From Homalodisca vitripennis (Eukaryota; Arthropoda; Insecta; Hemiptera; Cicadellidae), in NCBI RefSeq assembly GCF_021130785.1, contig NC_060213.1, positions 98,138,501 through 98,202,500 on the forward strand: a DNA stretch of 64,000 nucleotides, written 5' to 3'. A program made the translations under genes and the position numbers. Below, in pieces: positions 34,785-48,028 of this stretch. Under the pieces are notes generated by a model. It made no database searches and was not told the DNA's origin. It was given only the letters and a program-made list of their open reading frames with translations. The number at the start of each line of letters is the position of its first letter. Position 1 is the first letter of the stretch.

Positions 34785-37700
34785 TTTATCTCCATCTTTC
34801 GACAACTTAGTAGCAAACTGGCGGGGACTATGAAAACCAAGCTGAGATAGACAAGTTTCTGACTCCACACTGAAAGCTTATTTGCAAACTTTTTTTGTCA
34901 AGTCCATACATCACTGTGATTCTAGTGGCTGTGTCAAGCTTAATTTACTGCAAAGTTATTTAACTTTAGTCATTTGTATACTCTTGCTCCAACGCGGTCT
35001 AGAGACGAATCTATTATAATCTGTTTTTGAGGTTAAACAATTACGGACATGTCTACTAGTTTAAGATTTGATTCATATGAATTTGAGCGAAAAACACTTA
35101 CTCTTTATGAATGCCGTAATTAATTCAAATAATTAATATCATTTTAAAAACCCGCATTGATAAATTACGGGTTAGCATGAAAAGTGTTAAAGGGGTGTAT
35201 AAATATAGAAACTGAATCAATCGTGTAAGTAGTTATCTTGAATTTAGGAAAAGATTTTAGTTTATAAATTGATATGTGTAAACAGGACCGAGGATACCAC
35301 TAAATGGAAATCCAGCTTACAACTTTAAATGTGTTTTAAAAGCTCTCAAATATTTTTATTTGTATTAGTTTTTTTAATGTTGTAAACTTTTTATTTTATT
35401 ATTTCTGAAAAGAAAATAGTGCAGTTTAGTGAATTTCACTTTTAAATTAAATATATTTTGGAAAGTCAGAGTTTTCATTTAGATTTAATAATTTTATTTA
35501 TTTTAAGACTTTATATTTTCTTGAGGTAAATTATGAAATATTTATGATTTTGTAAATTATTGCGTAATAAATAATTATGGATGGAATAGTGTTTTATCAT
35601 TTATAAATCAACATTGAACATTCACAAAATTAATAAGCTTTACACTAAGTTATCTCCCATTAACAAGAAAATATTTTGGTCGGAATCGAATACAAATTAT
35701 ACTAGTCTACCTATAAATATGTATAACTACATGTAAATAACATAAATGATTATAAAAGAAGCCTTTAATTCAGACCTTGGTATGACCTCTGTAGGCTAGC
35801 CTAATTGTCTTTTGTAAATACATATAAAGATGATTTCAATTTATATTACCGTTATAATAATGATCACTTCACAACAATTGTATGTAATTGTGGAGGTATA
35901 GTGAGTAAAGAAGATTATTTACATTAACTTGGTGAAATTATTTTCGACATGTAGAATAATTCAATAATAATAATGACTTTTTCCATCTTATAGGCATATT
36001 TTACATATATCTTCCTGCTAAGAGCGCATTATTTAATAATTTAACCGTTTTGGTTTAAGATTTATAAATTTCAGGGAGTTAGTGCAGTAATTCATTTAGC
36101 TGTCTGTCACTCTATATATGTGACCGTTACAAAACATAATTATGTAAACTATATAGTAAATATTGTAAAGTAAACTTCAGAGCCATTCTCTCACGCTGCA
36201 GGTAATCTACTGTATTCCTGCACTATATTAATTTCGATTTTTTTGTTAGTTTGTAATTTATTTATTTCTCTAATTATTACTTATTTGTGTCATGTTTAAC
36301 TTTACGGGTAATACGTGAAATTTTATACTAAGAATAGTTCTGTACACCTATGCAATATATAAGAAACACATTTTTACAGAACTGAACCTACAGCTAAACT
36401 GTAATAATTATCAATCTGTAATAGTGCGGTTAATGTTTACTAACTTTGAAGTAAATATTTTACTGGATACAGAGTGTTAATCATACTAGTAAGAGCTCCT
36501 GATTCATTAATAAGGCTCCTGTTATCACTCTCTTATACTGCGGTATTAAAGGCGAGAGGTCAGTTGTTTGTCAATAAAAATAATATTTCCAATATTTAGT
36601 ACGACTGATTTGGGGATCCTATTGGTATCCGCTGCCACCACCGGATGATTCCGGGAAAAGAAATACATTTTGAGCAAGAACGTTTGAATTTTAAAACACT
36701 GTTTATTATTGATTAATTTATAAGAATTAAACAATTTAGATTCGTTACAAAGGGGGAGAGCACTTCTGAATTATATAAAGTATTGAATTACATTATTGAA
36801 AGAATTTAGAAAATTATGTATAATAGGGCGACAGAGAGTTACATGTCTACGAGTCTGGGGCATGAACTAGACTGCCCTCCAGCACACGCAGGTGCTGACT
36901 CTGCACTGTCAGCAGTCTTATTGCTGTCCTCAACAGTGCTGTGCACTTTAAAATTATTATGTCTTCAGTTAAATTTTAACAAATGGATGAGATTTTTTTT
37001 AAACCTAATAAAGCATAATTTCTTGAATTATTGTTATTAGGTTTGGGTCGTTACAAACTAATAGGTACATGTATGAGTTACAATAATCCAAGACAAATAT
37101 AGTTTAATGTCACAACCAATGATACCTAAAATGCAGTATTAATAATGGCAAGGCAAGCGTTAGACCTTTAAAACTGAGTACTTTTACAATCATTTGACAT
37201 TCCATTATTGGATTGGACAGGAAATTACCCAATCATCTCCCGGATTGGCCTTTATATTTTCCTTTTCATATAACTCCTTTTGTTTCAATAAAAGGGATTG
37301 TAAAACAATTTAGAAAATTATTTCCTTTTATTTCATTGCTTGATATTCTTATTTCGTTATAACTTGTAATCTATTAAGAAATAGTTTTTTTATAATTTTA
37401 ACATTGAAAACTATATTATTTTAATGAGAATTGAATATCTCAGTAAGTAATAAAGGTGTAACCATGATTGAACAAATATGTTAACTATATAATTACGAAG
37501 ACTGCTGGTAATCGGACAGGGGATAGCAAGAGAATACTGGGAGGCACTCAAAAATAATAAGGTAGCAATACACAAGACCAAGTTTAGATATGAGGCCATT
37601 TCTTGGGCTGTTCATTTAATATAAAATAAAACCATAAAGACAGTATATGACAATATCCATATTTAAAATGTATTGCCAATAATTCTTAGCTATTGCAAAG

Positions 37701-39300
37701 ATAAAGATGTCCTGTCAAATATCAGCCATTAGAATCTTGCTGAAACTTTCAATAACATCAGAAGTCACGACGAGCCTACTAAGTATAGTCAGGGATAATT
37801 AGGAGAAGCATAAAAATGAGTATCTTTGGTCACGTTATGACCGAAAAGTATAGTAGCAAGAAAAATATGATGAAGAAGTATACCATTATCGTAATTTTGA
37901 ATAATAATATTTTGTAATATTTTGAGTAAGTATAGTCAGGGATAATTAGGAGAAGCATAAAAACGAGTATCTTTGGTCACGTTATGACCGAAAAGTATAG
38001 TACTGAGAAAAAACAATGAATAAGTAAACCATCATCGAAATTTTGAAGAGTTTGGAATAAAAATGGATGGATTAAAGACTGAAGAAGGATATCAATACTA
38101 ACAGGCCACGAATAAAACACTCAGAACCGTATCTTGGACTGACGTTGTATAATTAAAGAGGTAATTTTAGCGCACAAACAGACAAACAAAGCAACAGATT
38201 TCCTTTTTACTTTTTGACTTTTAAATTTAATTTTTCTTCTGACCAAGAAGAAACCATGTCTGAAATTTAAAATATGTACGACCTTTCTATCATGAAATAT
38301 TACATACGCGGGAAGAGAACGGATGGACTAACAAATAACTGCCTTTTGAACTTTTGCCCTCTTTTATATCATAATGATTCTTCCTTGAACTAATAGCAGC
38401 CATTCCAAGTTTCAAAGTTCTACGACAACCCTAACAAGAGATAATGCATAAATAGTATAACAAAAAGAAAAATGTGGCTTTTAAACATGTGACACCAATA
38501 TAAATAGCGTTCTTCATTGGAACAGGTACAGAGTTTTAAGTTTGTAGAACCTTTTTATCAAGAGCTATTGCTCCGAGCCATGATTGGATAAACAGCAACT
38601 GCATTTCTTTAAGGCCATGTTGTGTCTCTTATAATGTTATATGGTATAAATAGTAGTAATTTTAGTCTAAAAACATCCCATTTTGTATATGAAATTCATT
38701 GAAAGTAAATAGTTTTATAGTGCTGCATCCTCTTTCGTTAATGTAGAAGTCCTTTTATTATAAGCATCATGCATGACATTCCTAATATATCGTCTGTTAT
38801 AAACTGCAGTTGTTGATGACTGCATCATTATGCGTCCTCATTAACAACAATCTCAGAAAACATATTTATTGTGAGCAATTCTTTAGTACTGTTTACTTCT
38901 TAATGATACATTATAGTTTATAATCAGCGTATTTTTACTATTGTATCAATATGTATTTCATTTATATCGTTAATTCAAGATCTACTTTACTATAATGTTG
39001 TGTCTGATGTAGAAAACTTATTGTGGTAAAAATTATAGCATTATGTCATGTTATATTACAGGTGACTTTATTATGCTACATTTTTGTGATTCCCGGGAAA
39101 GTCAATATATATACACACATATTGAAATGTACGACTAGATTTTCAGGAGTTTCATTAAGAATAATAATGATTTTATTTAATTATTTATTTTGTTGTAGTA
39201 TCTCATGAACCACGTGGTTATATCTAGCTCACGTCACAATCCATTAACCAAAAAAAACTTTAATATATATGAAATTACTTAAAGTAAATTTTTATATGAA
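34785..39300. repeat. Diverged tandem unit A (partner 39411-43000)
   Basis: Landmarks shared in order with unit B are TATCTCCATCTTTCGACAAC (34790 / 39418), CTCTGTAGG(C/T)TAGCC (35790 / 40455), TTCATTTA(G/C)CTGTCTGT (36090 / 40800), GGCTCCTGTTATCA-type text (36510 / 41265), TATTGGATTGGA(C/A)AGGAAATTACC (37207 / 41576) and CATCATGCATGAC (38765 / 42370). Distances between landmarks change, so indels are frequent. No ORF is conserved between the copies. A 147-bp direct duplication (37780-38002) is found only in A. Confidence 0.85.
37780..38002. repeat. 147-bp-period direct duplication inside unit A
   Basis: A 77-bp text beginning TAAGTATAGTCAGGGATAAT starts at 37780 and again at 37927 with one substitution over most of its length. 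It contains GGTCACGTTATGACC, a 5-bp-arm inverted repeat. Confidence 0.9.
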
Positions 39301-39410
39301 AATTCAGTAAAGTTACAAACATTTCCAATAAAACGTAACATTGTTGAATTTACTGAAAACAGTCTTCTATTGCTGTACATATGAAAATACAAGTACGAGT
39401 TGTTTAGGTA

Positions 39411-42400
39411 ACTTTTATCTCCATCTTCGACAACTTAGTAGCGAGCTGGTGGTGACAATGAACATCAAGCTGAGATAGACAAGTTTGTGGTCCCACACTG
39501 AACGCTTTTGCAAACTTGATTGTCAAATCCACACATAATTGTGATGCTAATGGATTGTGTCAAGCTTGGTTTAGTGCAAACGTAATTTTATAATAGTAAT
39601 TAGTACGAACTTTACTAATTTGTATACTAGCTTTAAGATAATATGAGACACATCTAAAACAAAATATTCTACTTATGAGGTTAAACTATTATGGTCGTAT
39701 CTATTTTATGGTTTGATACAGATACATTTCAGCAAACTACTTTTTCTTTTTAAATAAATAAATTGTTTAGAAGAGTTATTATCAATTTAAATGTTTTAAA
39801 AAGAAAGGTATTACCAAGAAAATCGTCTCAGTGGTGTACAAAAAACATCTACAACATTAATCGTGTGGATATATCGAACACCATAACGGTTTAGCTAGGG
39901 AATACTATATTTTCTGCACCCTATCCGTAGAGCAAATAGAGAATGGGTTTGATCTTTGGTCGTTATTGCTTAAATAAACAGGAAGCAAAAGGCTGAATAA
40001 TGTTCCTGTAACTCATCAATAGTGATAAAAATTATAGTTTCCATGTGAAATACTCTCAGAATAAAAATTTTTCAAATATAAATTATTTTAATGTCAGAAG
40101 ATTGTTTTATATTGCGTATTTTGAGAGAAAACTGTTTATTACTTATTTTTATTTCAAAAACTTTATACATTTTAGGATGTCATTGTTTCATTTCCATTCA
40201 ATAATTTCATTTATTTTGGGATAACATCTATTTATGAAAGGTTTAAAATTAAAATCTTATTCTATTATGGAATGAATAAATTATATGAATTGAATCTTAA
40301 AATTTGTAATAAATTTCACACTTAACTGTCTCCGAAAATTTTAAAAATATTTTGGATGGAATCAAATTAAAACTGCACTAATCATTTTAAATATATTTCA
40401 TGATTTTAAAACAAGGCCTTAACTATATTTAACTAAGACCTCATAATAAACTCTGTAGGTTAGCCGTTTCTAACAACCATTGATTAACACTATTTTGTAT
40501 GAGCATTGAAATTATTAACCATAGTAATGTTACTAGTGTATATAAATATAAATCTGATATTCAATGCTATAATTTTAGACAGATCATAATACGTTACATT
40601 TGCGAAACTTTATAAAAGAAATGGATAATTTTAACATTAACTAATTAAAATTAGTAAAGACGATTTTTGAGTAGTTGATAAAAGTATATAAATCACCTTT
40701 TTTAAACTTGTATGCTTATTTTTATAAAAAACGTAATGTTTCCTGCGTTGAATTGTTTGTATTTAAGATGTCTAAGGTGCAGGGAGCTGGCACTATAATT
40801 CATTTACCTGTCTGTTAATAATGTCTGTAATTATATTCTGTCTACAAATCTGTTTTCTGCAAATTATAAAAATAAAATAAGTAATAAAACTAAATGGCGT
40901 ATGTAATAAATATTGTTAAATAAACTGCATAGAAACATTTTATGCAGCCGTTAGTATTTAGATTTCCTGGTTTATATTATTTTTGAGTGTATTTTTAATT
41001 TAAATGCAATAGTTTCATTTCACTTCACTTATTTTTTTAAATTTTTCCTTTATAGGAATTACCTGAATGTTTATGCCAGTGATAATTCTTTCCAGCTATG
41101 CAATAAACTAGTCTCATTTTTATAAAACTGTACACACAGCTAAAATACTCTTACAATAGTTCAGTTAATGTTTAAAAACCTCGAAATAAAGAGTTTACTG
41201 TATAAATAGTCGTAATAAGACTAAGAACTGCGGCTCATGTTTTATTGATAAGACTCCTGTTATCATTCTCGTATACGGCGCTTTTAAAGGTCAGAAGGAA
41301 GTGGTTCACCAATGAAAATAATGAAAAAACGTTTTAAAATACACTCTCATTTGAATGGCATACTTTTATGTGTATATGGAGGTAAACGTTATAAAAAGTT
41401 CATAACGCTCTACACAGATGAGTTTCTATAACAATAACAGCTCTTAGTTAATAGTTAATTCAAAAGCAATATTCTGTATTGGTATAACCAATTTAATCTG
41501 AGATAAGCTGTATTACTTTTAGAAAAACGTTAATCTTATAGCTCTGTCTACCTTTAAGAGGGTCGTCTTTCCGTTATTGGATTGGAAAGGAAATTACCTA
41601 ATGATCTCCTCGACTAGTATTTCCGTTTGCCTTTTCTCATAATTCTTTCAGCTACAATACTTGTAGAAAATGTGTAAGCTCTTTTCGTTCCTTTCAGTTT
41701 GATCATAACCCGGATATGATACATCAAGTAAGTTATAAACAATGCGTTTTATAATTTTTTTACCTTTAATTATAATATTAAATTTAAATTTAATATATAT
41801 TTTAATGAAAAAACCCTAAATATTATTTTGTAAGTAATTTTCCATGACCGAATATGATAAGAATACAATTACGAATATCACTAATACTCAAAATAAGGAT
41901 AAATTGGCTACCACTCGAAGATAATAAATAGATTTTTTCCACACTATGCTTCATGGATAGAAACATTATCTGTACTGTTAAATTTTTAAAAAATTTGAAG
42001 AAAATATACGAGTTTAAAATCTATAACTTTTAAATGTAACGTATCTTTTTCTGAAGTGCCTTCGTATAAATACACAAACAACAGACAAAATCTGTCTTTT
42101 TAATCCTAAATAAATAGCCTTATTCCTTCGACCTATAGGAAAATATGTACCCAATTTTAAGTCTGTAGGACCTGGCTATCAAGAGTTCTTGTCTAACAAA
42201 GTGATTTAAATTGGACATTGCTAGGTTTCAGGAATTTTTCGATACTATAATTGACTTTAATATAAGTGTAATATCATTAAATATGAAATTTAATTTATAA
42301 TGAGTTTAGCTGTTATAATAAAAACTGTTACAGTTTTGCAACCTTTGTAATAAATGTAACATCCCTTCATTATAAACATCATGCATGACTGTGCCACCAT

Positions 42401-43000
42401 ATCGTTTTTTATTCTTCAGCAGTGGTTAATAATTGTACAATTATGCGTCCTCATTATCGACAACAAGTGTACACACCACGGTGTCAATATTAGAAAAATC
42501 TTTTGTTCTGAGCTATTCTTGAATTTATTGTAAATTCAGATTTATTGTATATTATAATTAGCCTATTTAGTCCTGTTAATTTAAGTTTTAATTAATTTAC
42601 GTCGTAAATTTAGAGCCCAATATTACCTTGATTTTATGCATAATGTGGTAAAGATTATATCATTAGGTCACGTTATATTAAATTGAACTTCAATGTAATG
42701 ATAAAAGTATCATTGGTATACTTTCCTTTAGCGTGTTCTATTTTAACTGTACTAAACCTAAAACTATTCTACTATTCCTAAATTCATCCTAAAAATACTG
42801 GTCAAATGGCAATGATATATTTTTGCCATAAGCTTATTTTGATGGTATATTATACCTTATGACTGAAAATATTTCGTACTTATTTGGCGTTAATGTGGTT
42901 CTGTCATGTAGATATTTCTGATTTCTACGAGCAAAGGTTTGGCTTGGTCAGTAACCTGGGCAAGATAAGTTTTAGACACGATGTGAAGAATTATAAAATA
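39411..43000. repeat. Diverged tandem unit B (partner 34785-39300)
   Basis: See unit A for the landmarks. Offset to A falls from about 4.63 kb at the start to about 3.6 kb at the end, so B has lost, or A has gained, about 1 kb. A third short copy of one landmark zone lies at 46348-46552. Confidence 0.85.
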
Positions 43001-43548
43001 TTATAATGTTACAATAAAAAATAAGGTGTGATTTTTGTTTCAATACGGTAATTGTTGGTTCGTACACGTGGGGCGGGAGCAGATAGTATTAAGTATAATT
43101 ATGTTACTTGTTGTAGTTCCTATTTACTAGTATTAAATTAACTTTAATTTATTGTTTGGTCTACTTTGATGTTTGATTTAATAACTCCCATGTGCTAAGG
43201 CTTTAGACCCTTTATTACTTTTAATCGAGAAACTGAGGACTTTTGATTTCCCAATAGAGTTACTTAAATTTAAATTGATCAATTTGTGCTGCAAGCATTT
43301 TTGATTTTCGGACATTAATTTGGACAACAAGAGTGAATAAAAAAGAATATTACTTAAATTTCACAACTATTTGTTGCGTTTATTTTATTTCAACGATGAT
43401 TATAGTTATGTACTTAGTTACTTATACACCGAAGTAAGATATAAGCCTTTGATCTTGATACAACGTTACAGATATTTTTATCATACAATAGTTTCATATG
43501 TCCCAATTATTATCTTGCCTATATAATCCTCCCATCGAAGCAGAAAGT
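43001..43548. other. Non-coding DNA left of the Kolobok-like insertion
   Basis: Nothing recognised. This DNA and 46207 onward were contiguous before the insertion. Confidence 0.6.
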
Positions 43549-46206
43549 TTAAGGGGAGCACTTCGCCCTATCTTCGTAATGTTAACATAGGTACACTTAT
43601 CTCAAGAACTACTTGAGGTATCTTCATAATTCTTTTTTTCATTTAAAGAGGGCTTCTAGGGGAACACGTGGAACCAAAAAAAAATTTTTTTTTTGGCATA
43701 TACCCTAAAAGTTATATATTTTTGTTTTAAAAAAACGCTTGTCAAAAACCTATAGTAAATATGTGTATATGTATGTATATAAATATTGAACTCAGTGAAA
43801 TGTGATGTTTTAGTGGTTCCACATATGTAAAACAGTGCTACAAACATACAAAAAAAAAATTTCATAATTCCTACCATTTGTAGTTTTTGAGAAACATGTA
43901 CTTTTGTATTGAAAAACCGCAACTTTCGGAAAAACACAAAAAAACGGAAAAAATACTGCTTTATTACCTTTTTCAGTACATTCCAGGTGCATAGGCTGGC
44001 TGATCTCCTTCCTGCTCCTCATATTCATCCTCCAGACTTCTTTTTAGTAAGTTTTTCTTCTGTCTAATTTTTTTCTCTATATCTTCTTGAGCTTTCTCTG
44101 CCTTCCAAATTCGCCGCCGGTCAAGCTTTTTCATTGCTGTAATAAAAATGCTGCCCTGGTGACACTCCTATTTCTTGAAATACTTTGCATTTGCCAATGT
44201 AGCCATCATTAAAGCTGTAACAGCTTCATATATGCCAAATTTCAAAGTTTTAATCTCCACAAAATGTTTCTTTTAGGTATGTAGGTCCAAATGACATTGT
44301 TGAGGGACTCATTGGGATTTTGAGTTTTTCCCTTAGTACATTTGCCCAGTAGAGTTGGATTGGCTAGATCTTGAAAAATAGGTTTAATAAATGTCATTAG
44401 GTTTTTCAGGCAAGTGAAAATGGCTGCCATGATCATAGTTTTTCATTGGATTTTACGGCTTTGCGGTACTTACACCAGGTTTCTTCATCATCTGGACATA
44501 GTCCATGTTTGAGGCCTTTCATTAGAAGACATCACATGGAAAAACTCTGCCCAAATGGCTTTTTTTCATGTCTTCTACAGAGTTTGTGTTGCGTCTAATT
44601 GCCAATCCGTAGTATTTTTGGAGCTGAATAATGGCAGAATCTGTTAGCTTGTTCTTGCCGCCAAGTCGTGAGCCGTCAGGGAGTGTTTTTAGTCTTAGCT
44701 TTTAGATTTTTTAATATCGATCCCATCCGTTTCTGGACATGGCCTATGCATTCTATCTTTGTTATGGCAGTATCACCATAGGGCTTGGCTTCGCATACAC
44801 TGGAGTACGCCTTGCTGTCTCCATCACCAAGGTATTCAAGGTAACGAGCCTCATACAATGCCTGCGAGCGCTGAAAAATTGCGACTGCCTCCAGCAACTT
44901 CCATGGCTCCACTAGAACCTTCAAAGTTTTGCGATACAGCCATCACCATGCGTGTTGTTTAGTCTATTAGTGCATCTGCAATATTTAGATAAAATCTCGA
45001 TGTCTAGGACCTTACCGGTTGATAAAGATGTCACTGATACCACTCCATTTAGTGAAAAGGTGACCCCGCTTTCTGCCATGAGCCATCAGCAGCTATAGCG
45101 AGGTCTCTGCAACCATCATTAATCCGATACAGCTTCTTGCACAGCACTTTGCATTGACTTCTTACACACTAACTCAGCAATTGAACCCAAGTAATGCTCA
45201 TGTTCATGATATCTCAAAGGCGGAGGTGTAAGATTCATAAAAGCGCAAATTTTCTCCGCAGCCACTCTACCTTTGCCTATGTTACGCATAGCATAAACCA
45301 AACGAAGATTTAGGTCATAAAATGTGTTAGGCCTATCAGACTTTGCTTCATTCTGATTAGTGTTAGGCCTGACTAATTCAGAGTTTGTCACAGTAATAGT
45401 GTTTTCACAATCAGAACAGCTGACTATAATTTTTGATGCTAGGCCTACAATGTGTTTTACTTTGTAAACAATGTTGGCCATGGCAATTTTTACACACTGA
45501 AACGTTACTAAGAGCCTCATTCAACAATCCTATATTAACTATACAGTTTTCAGACTCATCATTTTCATTCAATTGGTACTGTTTCAAAAAAGGACTGACC
45601 TTCTTAGAAGATGCACTTTGAGGTCTTGGCCTATCCACATTTGGAGTATTGGTACCTCGATTGTTACTTGATCCTGAGAAACTAGGCCTAGGACTAGTTG
45701 GAGGGTTATGTTGATTTCCTTTGAAAACGCGTTTCTTGAAAGCAGGCTTTGAACGTGGCATTATAAATTCACTACACTTATAACAAAAAATACTCAGAAC
45801 TTCTCCACTAAACTCACAAAAAACCATAATCATTTACGTAATTTTCACTCTCTAAAACAGAAATGTCAGTAACCAAAACATGTATGCTACCTAGGTTATA
45901 AGCAATGGTTATAAAACAGATGTTTTGTTGGTTAGTGTAAGTTGTTGACATAACAAACTGTCACTGCCAACCAAATCATGAACATGACTGCAACGAAGTA
46001 GTACTATAACAGCACCATTCAAAGTGTGACTGCTACAGGCCCGAAACTGCCTGCAGGCCTATTTAAAAAAAAATATTTCGGACACTTCTAGTCATCATAA
46101 AAAAAATTTAATACCACCATTGTTATCGGGAAATTCCAAACTTTAATAAAAAAAAAAAAAAAAAAATTTGTAATTTTTGAGATTTTTTACGAAGTGCTCC
46201 CCTTAA
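43549..46206 (-). mobile_element. Kolobok-like DNA transposon (TTAA target sites, near full length)
   Basis: TTAA target sites at 43549-43552 and 46203-46206 enclose 13-bp inverted repeats GGGGAGCACTTCG (43553-43565) and CGAAGTGCTCCCC (46190-46202). The element is 2,650 bp between target sites and carries one transposase gene on the minus strand that fills most of it. A poly-A run lies inside the right end (46148-46166). The TTAA target and the D-D-E transposase with a CxxH motif fit Kolobok. piggyBac also uses TTAA but has an unrelated transposase. Confidence 0.88.
43973..45761 (-). pseudogene. Kolobok / Mutator-like transposase, frameshifted
   Basis: The likely start is the ATG at 45759-45761 (MPRSKPAFKKRVFKG) and the stop is at 43973-43975, about 596 codons. 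N-terminal basic and Ser/Pro-rich segments are followed by a cysteine-containing region (CKNCHGQ, CSDCENT). Catalytic candidates are Asp in DGSW (45085-45087), Asp in YLGDGDSKAY (about 44823 or 44817) with CIGH shortly after, and Glu in QNPNESLNN (44308-44310). The C-terminus is basic and ends EGDQPAYAPGMY. Frame changes occur at about 45445-45480, near 45055, between 45000 and 44925, near 44676 and near 44160, with added stops after 45119. These motifs match proteins annotated with the Mutator-like transposase domain. It is inactive but nearly complete. Confidence 0.88.
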
Positions 46207-46347
46207 TCAAACAACTCTTCTTTTGTAAAGATTATTGGGATAGAAATTATATAATATATCAGTAGAGTACGAAAATGCAAAACCTCTGAATTTTGATGCC
46301 AGAAAGTTCTTCTGTTTTTGAGGTATATTATTTATGGTAGATATCTA

Positions 46348-46552
46348 CTGAACTGTACACATGGTTAAATGAGAATAATTTCTATTAATAGCAGTTCGGT
46401 TGATGTTTACCATCCTTGAAATAAAGATCCTTACTGAATAAAGAGTAGCAATCAGACTAAGAGCTGCGGTTCATGTTTCATTGATAAGGTTCCTGTTATC
46501 AGTCTCCTGTATTGCGCTCTTGTTGGCCAAAGGAAGTGGTTTATCAATTAAA
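46348..46552. repeat. Partial third copy (C) of the 34.8-43 kb tandem unit
   Basis: It matches 36389-36585 and 41134-41322. Common words are GTTTACC/GTTTACT, CTTGAAATAAAG-like, GACTAAGA(A/G)CTGCGG, TTCATTGATAAG, CTCCTGTTATCA and GGAAGTGGTT. The neighbouring landmarks are not seen here. Confidence 0.75.
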
Positions 46553-47196
46553 GTACTCCTCCTATTAAAACAAATTTACACCTGTAGACATTAACGTAGT
46601 ATGATTAAATATAACAATATAAATTATTAAATGATATACTACTGATTAAAATAATTTAAATTTAAAATTTTCACGAGTTTTAGATTGAAGTGGTTTATTT
46701 TTTAAATATTTTTCAAGATTTAGGTTTTCATGGCAAACAGCTTAACAATTATCATATAAAAACAAACTGTAACATACAGTATTAAATTACGGCTTAGTTG
46801 AAGTCACTGTAATATGAAGCAAACATAATTTTTCGTCAAGTTTTCCATTCTTCAGCGATACAATACAATCATTATTACTAAGTTTCGGGATATGCAATCA
46901 GATCTGTTCTTCAGCTATTGACTAAACTATTCTATAAGGTTTTTGACAATATTTTTGCTTGTCAGTAAAATTGGTAAATTTCTCATTTCTCTGTTATCGT
47001 AAAATATTACATTTACGATTTTACAAGAACTTTTTAACAATTCTCAATGAAAAGCAAACATATTTTACATATTTTATTTTCTATCTTTATGTTAGAAATT
47101 TGTTAATACCACACTTTTTTCTCCTAAGTGAATTTTCTTTATTAGTAAATAATAAAAACTGCTGGTAATACAGATCAATTATTTAAATTTCTATTA
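46553..47196. other. AT-rich non-coding DNA, nothing recognised
   Basis: No supported feature between copy C and the mariner element. Confidence 0.6.
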
Positions 47197-48028
47197 TACA
47201 GGGTGGAAATAAGTCAGTTGTCAGAAATGAAAATACAAAGTTACCAGAAAAGTACATATACTTTATTTGTACAAAGTACAGTATTATTAATGTAATTATT
47301 ATTATTTATTTTTAATTATTATTTTAAAGAGTATCTAACCTACAATAGGTGCTCAAAGTGGCTTCCACTTTGTTCTATACAAACATTGCATCTTTTGAAA
47401 ACTGAATTACAAATCCGTTCGCAAATGTTCAGGGACTGTAGGTTTTCAAATTCTGATTCTATACGTTCCTTCAAATGATCAACGTCACGAATTTTTACGG
47501 AATAAACCTCATTTTTGAGAATACCCCAGGCTGAAAAATCCATGGGCGTAATATCTGGGGATCTTGGAGGCCATTCAATAGTGCCCCGTCTGCCAATCCA
47601 TTCATTGAAGTTTTCATTGAGAAAGTCTCTCACAATAACTCCATAATGAGGGGACGCGCCATCTTGTTGCCATATCAACCTTTCCTTAACCGGCTGGACA
47701 TTTTCAAATGTGGATTGTTTTCAAATACCTTGTCGAGGTGGAGGTCTAACGTTTGGAAAACGTTCCACAAACGAATCACACACATCAATGTAATTACGAT
47801 CATATTTCCACCACGATTTTAACACAAATACACGCTGTTCTGTACTTAACTTCCTATTCATTGTTTAAATAAAATACAACATAACCTCAAACTGCTATTG
47901 TAAAGTAACTTAGAGTAACTGCTGCCGGGTTAACAACTGTAGTCAAATTCACAACAGACTGCAATTGCGTTAGTCAAAACATCGGCTAAAAAATTGCATT
48001 TGACAACTGACTTATGGGCCACTCTGTA
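47197..48028 (-). mobile_element. Internally deleted mariner (DUF4817/DDE type), TA target site
   Basis: The ends are inverted repeats starting TACAGGGTGGAAATAAGTCA (47197) and, on the minus strand, TACAGAGTGGCCCATAAGTC (from 48028), about 28 bp with a few mismatches. The length is 832 bp, well below the roughly 1.3 kb of complete mariners. The N-terminal helix-turn-helix region of the transposase (47862 to about 47735, minus) is directly followed by the C-terminal DDE part, so the middle with the first catalytic Asp is missing. Confidence 0.88.
47340..47862 (-). pseudogene. Mariner transposase, N- and C-terminal parts joined by deletion
   Basis: The start (ATG at 47860-47862) reads MNRKLSTEQRVFVLKSWW, a DUF4817-like helix-turn-helix domain that binds the terminal repeats, and it stops after about 40 codons. 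Downstream, ORF 47678-47340 (112 codons) has WQQDGASPHYG with the second catalytic Asp and WPPRSPDITPMDFSAWG with the third, then an intact C-terminal helix. The region between them is too short to hold the first catalytic Asp. An opposite-strand relative lies at 15440-16235. It is not functional as a transposase. Confidence 0.88.

Noticed and set aside
34785..34955. Protein-coding exon conserved between tandem units A and B
   Set aside because: One minus-strand frame gives a similar peptide in both, but single-base indels disturb the frame and no splice sites could be supported.
37780..38002. 147-bp period as a nucleosome-length satellite
   Set aside because: There are only two copies, and the match to nucleosome length is not evidence by itself.
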